A DNA stretch of 64,000 bases from Psychrobacter sp. UBA3962 (lineage in GTDB: Bacteria > Pseudomonadota > Gammaproteobacteria > Pseudomonadales > Moraxellaceae), in NCBI RefSeq assembly GCF_002385225.1, contig NZ_DGDC01000041.1:19436-83435 (forward strand). The letters run 5' to 3'. Below the pieces are notes generated by a model. The model saw only the letters and a program-made list of their open reading frames with translations. It had not been told where the DNA came from and did no database searches. Positions 60,386 through 64,000 of the stretch are shown here, one piece after another; position 1 is the stretch's first letter; each line of letters starts with the position of its first letter. Position numbers and translations under genes: made by a program.

Positions 60386-62215
60386 ATGTCGCAAGCTCAA
60401 ATTGATGAAATCTTTGCGTTATTAGATAGCGCAGCCAAAGTACTGATTGATCAAGGTATATTGCCGAATGACTGGCAAAATAACAGTCAGATCACGCGCA
60501 GTAAAAACCCTGAGCATGGCGATTATGCCAGTAATATCGCTTTAACAGCAGCCAAAGCCGCTAAGTCCAATCCCCGTGCTTTGGCAGAGCAACTGATCGC
60601 CGCTTTGCCTGACAATGACAGCATCGGTAAGTTAGAGGTGGCGGGCCCTGGCTTTATTAATATCTTTTTAAATAGTGATGCCAAATTTGCGGTATTAGAC
60701 GCTATTTTTGATAACAATGAGCGTTACGGCTTGACCGATGAGTTCTCAGATAAAAAGATTCAAGTTGAGTTCGTTTCAGCTAACCCTACTTCAAGTCTAC
60801 ATGTCGGTCATGGCCGCGGTGCTGCCTTTGGTATGAGTGTGGCTAACCTGTTAGAAGCTGTCGGCTATCAAGTGACCCGTGAATACTATGTTAACGATGC
60901 CGGTCGTCAGATGGATATTTTAGCGACCAGTACTTATCTGCGTTATTTGCAGGTGTGCGGTGAAGAAATCAAGTTTCCTGTCGGCGGCTACCAAGGGGAT
61001 TATGTCACCGATATTGCCAAAAAAATTAAAGCGGAAAGTGGCGATAAATACCTACATCCGTATGATGTAATCAGTGACAATGCCCCAGAAGATGAAGTGT
61101 CTGAGGTGAATGAGGCCGGGGAACAACAAGTGGTCTCTGGTGATAAAAACGCACACATTGATGTGCTCATTGCCAATAGTAAAAAAGCGCTTGGTGAAGG
61201 ATACGAGGTATTCTTAAACGCTGCTCTTAATGAAATTCTTGACGATATCAAAGATGATTTAAATGACTTTGGGGTTCGTTTTGAACAGTGGTTTAGTGAA
61301 AGATCTATTGCTGATGAGATTGAGCCGGTATTGGCAGAGCTTGAAAGCAAAGGTCATCTATACGAAAAAGACGGCAATACTTGGTTCCGTTCAACAGATT
61401 TTGGCGACGAAAAAGACCGTGTGGTACGTCGTGCCAATGGTTTAACTACTTACTTCGCTTCCGATATTGCTTATCATAAAAACAAATTTGAGCGTGGATT
61501 TGATACGGTAATTAACGTTTGGGGCGCTGACCACCACGGTTATATTGCCCGTGTTCGTGCAGCGTTAACTGCTTTGGGTATCGATGAAAAACGTTTAGAA
61601 GTTATTCTGGTGCAGTTCGTGGCGCTATGGCGCGGTGAAGAAAAAATCCAAATGTCTTCTCGCTCAGGTAAGTTTGTGACCCTACGTGAGCTGCGTGAAG
61701 AAGTAGGTAACGATGCCGCTCGTTTTTATTATGTGGCTCGTAAGCCAGAAGTTCACATTGACTTCGATCTTGAGCTTGCCAAATCACAAAGTAAAGACAA
61801 CGCCGTTTATTATATTCAGTACGCTCATGCTCGAGTATGCAGTGTGCTTGAAAAGATAATTGCCAAAGGCTTTGATGTCGATGATGCACAAGGTAAAGCT
61901 ATGCAAAGTCTACTTTCTGCAGAGGCAGAAAGTGAGCTAATTAAGCTGTTAGCGGCATATCCTGCAACCTTAAAACGAGCAGCTACCGGTTATGACCCTC
62001 ACGTATTGACCAACTACCTAAAAGACTTGGCCTCCTTATTCCACGCTTGGTATAACGACAATCGTATTCTGCCTGTCAGCATCATTGCCGATGAAACCCC
62101 AAGCCAAGAAGAGCTAGACTTAATGCAAGCCCGCTTACGTCTGTCTAAGGCGGTACGTCAAGTATTGGCCAATGGTTTAAGCTTATTAGGATTGTCAGCT
62201 CCTACCAGTATGTAG
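60386..62215 (+). CDS. argS: Arginine-tRNA ligase
   Basis: Charges tRNA-Arg. The 609 residues have an N-terminal Add-1 domain, a HIGH-type motif HVGHGRGAAFG with SANPTSSLHVGH before it, and EYYVNDAGRQMDIL. The KMSKS position reads QMSSRSGKFVTLRELREE, and the anticodon-binding domain ends in LGLSAPTSM. An acidic stretch around 228-255 (NAPEDEVSEVNEAGEQQVVS) makes the protein longer than the roughly 580 residues usual for the family. It is followed by a SPOR-domain gene, a common pairing. Confidence 0.97.
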   Translation: MSQAQIDEIFALLDSAAKVLIDQGILPNDWQNNSQITRSKNPEHGDYASNIALTAAKAAKSNPRALAEQLIAALPDNDSIGKLEVAGPGFINIFLNSDAKFAVLDAIFDNNERYGLTDEFSDKKIQVEFVSANPTSSLHVGHGRGAAFGMSVANLLEAVGYQVTREYYVNDAGRQMDILATSTYLRYLQVCGEEIKFPVGGYQGDYVTDIAKKIKAESGDKYLHPYDVISDNAPEDEVSEVNEAGEQQVVSGDKNAHIDVLIANSKKALGEGYEVFLNAALNEILDDIKDDLNDFGVRFEQWFSERSIADEIEPVLAELESKGHLYEKDGNTWFRSTDFGDEKDRVVRRANGLTTYFASDIAYHKNKFERGFDTVINVWGADHHGYIARVRAALTALGIDEKRLEVILVQFVALWRGEEKIQMSSRSGKFVTLRELREEVGNDAARFYYVARKPEVHIDFDLELAKSQSKDNAVYYIQYAHARVCSVLEKIIAKGFDVDDAQGKAMQSLLSAEAESELIKLLAAYPATLKRAATGYDPHVLTNYLKDLASLFHAWYNDNRILPVSIIADETPSQEELDLMQARLRLSKAVRQVLANGLSLLGLSAPTSM

Positions 62216-62359
62216 CAATCCGTTGATTGGATCGGGCTATTGGTTTTCTATGCTGAACCCCTATAAGTTAATTGTCAGCTTTATTTGCTATGATTGACTT
62301 ATAGGTTTATTAACAATTTTAAAAAAATGGCCTGACTGAATCATAAATGGAGAAAATTT

Positions 62360-63169
62360 ATGTTAGCAAAAAGACCCAAAGGTAAAGGTACCGTAGAAAG
62401 ACGCCAAAGCGGTGGGGCTGCAAGCTTACTGTGGATGTTCGTGGGTGCAGTGCTTACCGTCATGTGCGTATTGGTACTGTATCTATGGAATCCATTTGAT
62501 ATTGGATCAGAAACTAAGGTCGAAAAGAGTACGGTTGAGCCGATCAATCAGCCGATGTCTGAAACCAATGACTTTGAGTTCTATGATTTGCTACCCGATC
62601 AAGAGATGATTAGCTTACCAGATGAGGCAGTATTTATAGAAGACGAGCCTGCTGACAGTATCGGTGATTTACAGCCAGATGTGGTGCTAACTCAGCCAAG
62701 TACAGAGCCTAGAGACAGTAGCGTTCGCGCTCCTGACAATTTTGATATCTCTGAAGAAAGAACCATTAGTCCGACCCCAAATCAGCAGGCACCTAGCGGT
62801 GAGCAGGATATTGTCATTGTTGAGGAAGAAGGCACCTATGATGATCCAGCCGAGAGCAATCAAGGGGTGGCTAATCGAAGCAACAAGATCAATAGTGCCT
62901 CACAAGCCGCTGCCAAGCCTGCGCCAGCAAAACCTAGCTATATCCTACAGATTAATAGCTTTAGCAGTGCAGAAGAAGCAGATAAACGTCGGGCTCAAGT
63001 GCTAATGGCAGGGGTGGATGCTAATGTAGTAAAGAGCAAGATGGCTAACGGTCAGGTGGTTTATCAAGTAGTTTCACCCACCATGAGCAATCGTCAAAAT
63101 GTGGTTGCTGCCCAGCAAAGATTACAAAATAACGGTATTGATTCTTTGGTCGTTGAACAGCGCCGTTAA
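62360..63169 (+). CDS. SPOR domain-containing membrane protein (FtsN-like)
   Basis: A 269-residue bitopic protein. A short basic cytoplasmic start (LAKRPKGKGTVERRQSGG) is followed by one membrane helix (about 23-45), a long acidic/Pro/Ser-rich periplasmic linker and a C-terminal SPOR domain (about 192-268, YILQINSFSSAEEADKRRAQ). SPOR domains bind denuded glycan at the division septum. Position directly after argS is typical of FtsN-type genes in Gammaproteobacteria. FtsN identity itself is not proven because the essential short FtsN motif is not recognised. Confidence 0.87.
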   Translation: MLAKRPKGKGTVERRQSGGAASLLWMFVGAVLTVMCVLVLYLWNPFDIGSETKVEKSTVEPINQPMSETNDFEFYDLLPDQEMISLPDEAVFIEDEPADSIGDLQPDVVLTQPSTEPRDSSVRAPDNFDISEERTISPTPNQQAPSGEQDIVIVEEEGTYDDPAESNQGVANRSNKINSASQAAAKPAPAKPSYILQINSFSSAEEADKRRAQVLMAGVDANVVKSKMANGQVVYQVVSPTMSNRQNVVAAQQRLQNNGIDSLVVEQRR

Positions 63170-63203
63170 ATTACATAATCCTTAATCTATAGGTGGGTTA
63201 ACT

Positions 63204-63962
63204 ATGGCAAAAGTTTCTTCTATTACTCGAGTACTGCAAATTATTGAAGCAGTCTCTTACTCAGCCAAGCCAATCACACCGCTAGAGCTGTCGCAACAAC
63301 TTGATATCCCCAAACCAACGATTCATCGCCTGTTACAGCAGCTGATAGAAGAGGGGTTTGTCATGGTGGATATTACGGGTGGCATTGTCGCTGGACGCCG
63401 AGTACGCAATATGAGTGTCGAGCTATGGCAACAGCGCCAGTTTTATAGTGAGCGCCATGTTATTTTGCAGCGTCTGGTGCGCGATGTAAAAGAGACTTGC
63501 GGCATTAGTGTACCGCACAATATGCACATGATTTATACCAACCGTGCTAAGACCGATTTGCCGTTACAGATTTATTTGCCAGTGGGCGCCAAATCACCGA
63601 TGTGGTGTACTGCGACCGGTAAGCTGTATTTAAGCCAACTTTCGCCTGAGCGTCGCAGTAAAATGCTACAAAACTTAAGCTTAGATAAGTTCACCAAAAA
63701 TACCATTACGGATGTTGATAAGCTTAATAAAGCCTTAGATGCCATTGCTGAAACAGGAGTGGGTATCGACAACGAAGAGTTTATATCAGAGATGGTCGCC
63801 GTCTCGGTGCCTATTTTAGATAAAAAAGACCGCTACTTAGCCTCCTTATATATGCATGCCCCAACGGTACGGGTGTCGCTTGAGGATATGATGCAGTCGG
63901 TTCCCCGCTTGCGCGAAGCGGCCTTAGACATTCAAACTTTGGTGTATGAGCTGCAAAGCTAA
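63204..63962 (+). CDS. IclR-family transcriptional regulator
   Basis: A 252-residue DNA-binding regulator. The N-terminal winged helix-turn-helix is TPLELSQQLDIPKPTIHRLL with EEGFV (about 24-52). The C-terminal IclR effector domain includes PVGAKSPMWCTATGKLYLSQ (landmark) and GVGIDNEEFISEMVAVSVPI. Such proteins usually control a nearby catabolic operon, but the following genes are outside the window. GGTGGG precedes ATG 63204. Confidence 0.93.
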   Translation: MAKVSSITRVLQIIEAVSYSAKPITPLELSQQLDIPKPTIHRLLQQLIEEGFVMVDITGGIVAGRRVRNMSVELWQQRQFYSERHVILQRLVRDVKETCGISVPHNMHMIYTNRAKTDLPLQIYLPVGAKSPMWCTATGKLYLSQLSPERRSKMLQNLSLDKFTKNTITDVDKLNKALDAIAETGVGIDNEEFISEMVAVSVPILDKKDRYLASLYMHAPTVRVSLEDMMQSVPRLREAALDIQTLVYELQS

Positions 63963-64000
63963 AGCTGATTTAATTGAAATTAATACCAATTCCACAAAAT

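Noticed and set aside
1..64000. CRISPR array, tRNA or rRNA genes
   Set aside because: No regularly spaced repeats and no cloverleaf or rRNA signatures were noticed in the spacers; this was by eye only, and a tRNAscan or Infernal run would settle it.

Overview
The window looks like chromosome of a Psychrobacter-type member of the Moraxellaceae (Gammaproteobacteria). This rests on moderate-to-low GC with AT-rich spacers, a Pseudomonas-type sucA-sucB-lpd-sucC-sucD cluster, a Wza/Wzb/Wzc capsule start resembling Acinetobacter K loci, a galU/pgi/phosphohexomutase/ugd sugar-nucleotide module, an RibB fused to a degenerate GTP cyclohydrolase domain, and the argS-SPOR gene pair. The assignment is by recognition of protein families, not by a database search. 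No tRNA, rRNA, CRISPR array or prophage was seen.

Layout. 1-6615 (minus): proximal end of a capsule/exopolysaccharide locus, read wza, wzb, wzc, a membrane UDP-HexNAc 4,6-dehydratase, then rfbB, which runs off the left edge. 6937-15298 (minus): a UvrD-like helicase, an AT-rich family-14-like glycosyltransferase, a BASS transporter, an alpha/beta hydrolase overlapping ribB(X), and rarA. 15609-17248 (plus): a HELTH-motif protein coupled to a lipoprotein. 17420-33104: the TCA-cycle block, with gltA on minus, a 1.6 kb non-coding divergent region, sdhCDAB, a 1 kb spacer, then sucAB-lpd-sucCD. 33353-41562: galU, pgi, a Ugd-like protein that has lost its catalytic residues, a phosphomannomutase/phosphoglucomutase, a solitary TnpB element, and an intact ugd. 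41743-63962: housekeeping and transport genes: mazG, an HhH protein, an SSS symporter with its DUF4212 subunit, an alanine/glycine symporter, ETF-quinone oxidoreductase, murI, a lytic transglycosylase, a hexose-6-P mutarotase, tpm, msrA, cmoA/cmoB with a cobU remnant between them, argS, a SPOR protein and an IclR regulator.

How it works together. The central block encodes citrate synthase, succinate dehydrogenase, 2-oxoglutarate dehydrogenase and succinyl-CoA synthetase. The flanking sugar genes convert hexose phosphates to UDP-glucose and UDP-glucuronate, precursors for the polymer exported by Wza/Wzc. In Acinetobacter these two sets are one locus; here they lie about 27 kb apart with the TCA operons between them.

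Most of the window is ordinary core genome. The points most worth following are the catalytically dead Ugd paralogue beside a live one, the TnpB with a non-canonical RuvC-II motif, the RibBX fusion, the cobU fossil, strong hairpins in successive spacers of the suc cluster, and the long structured non-coding regions around gltA/sdh. No clearly new defence or mobile system was found.
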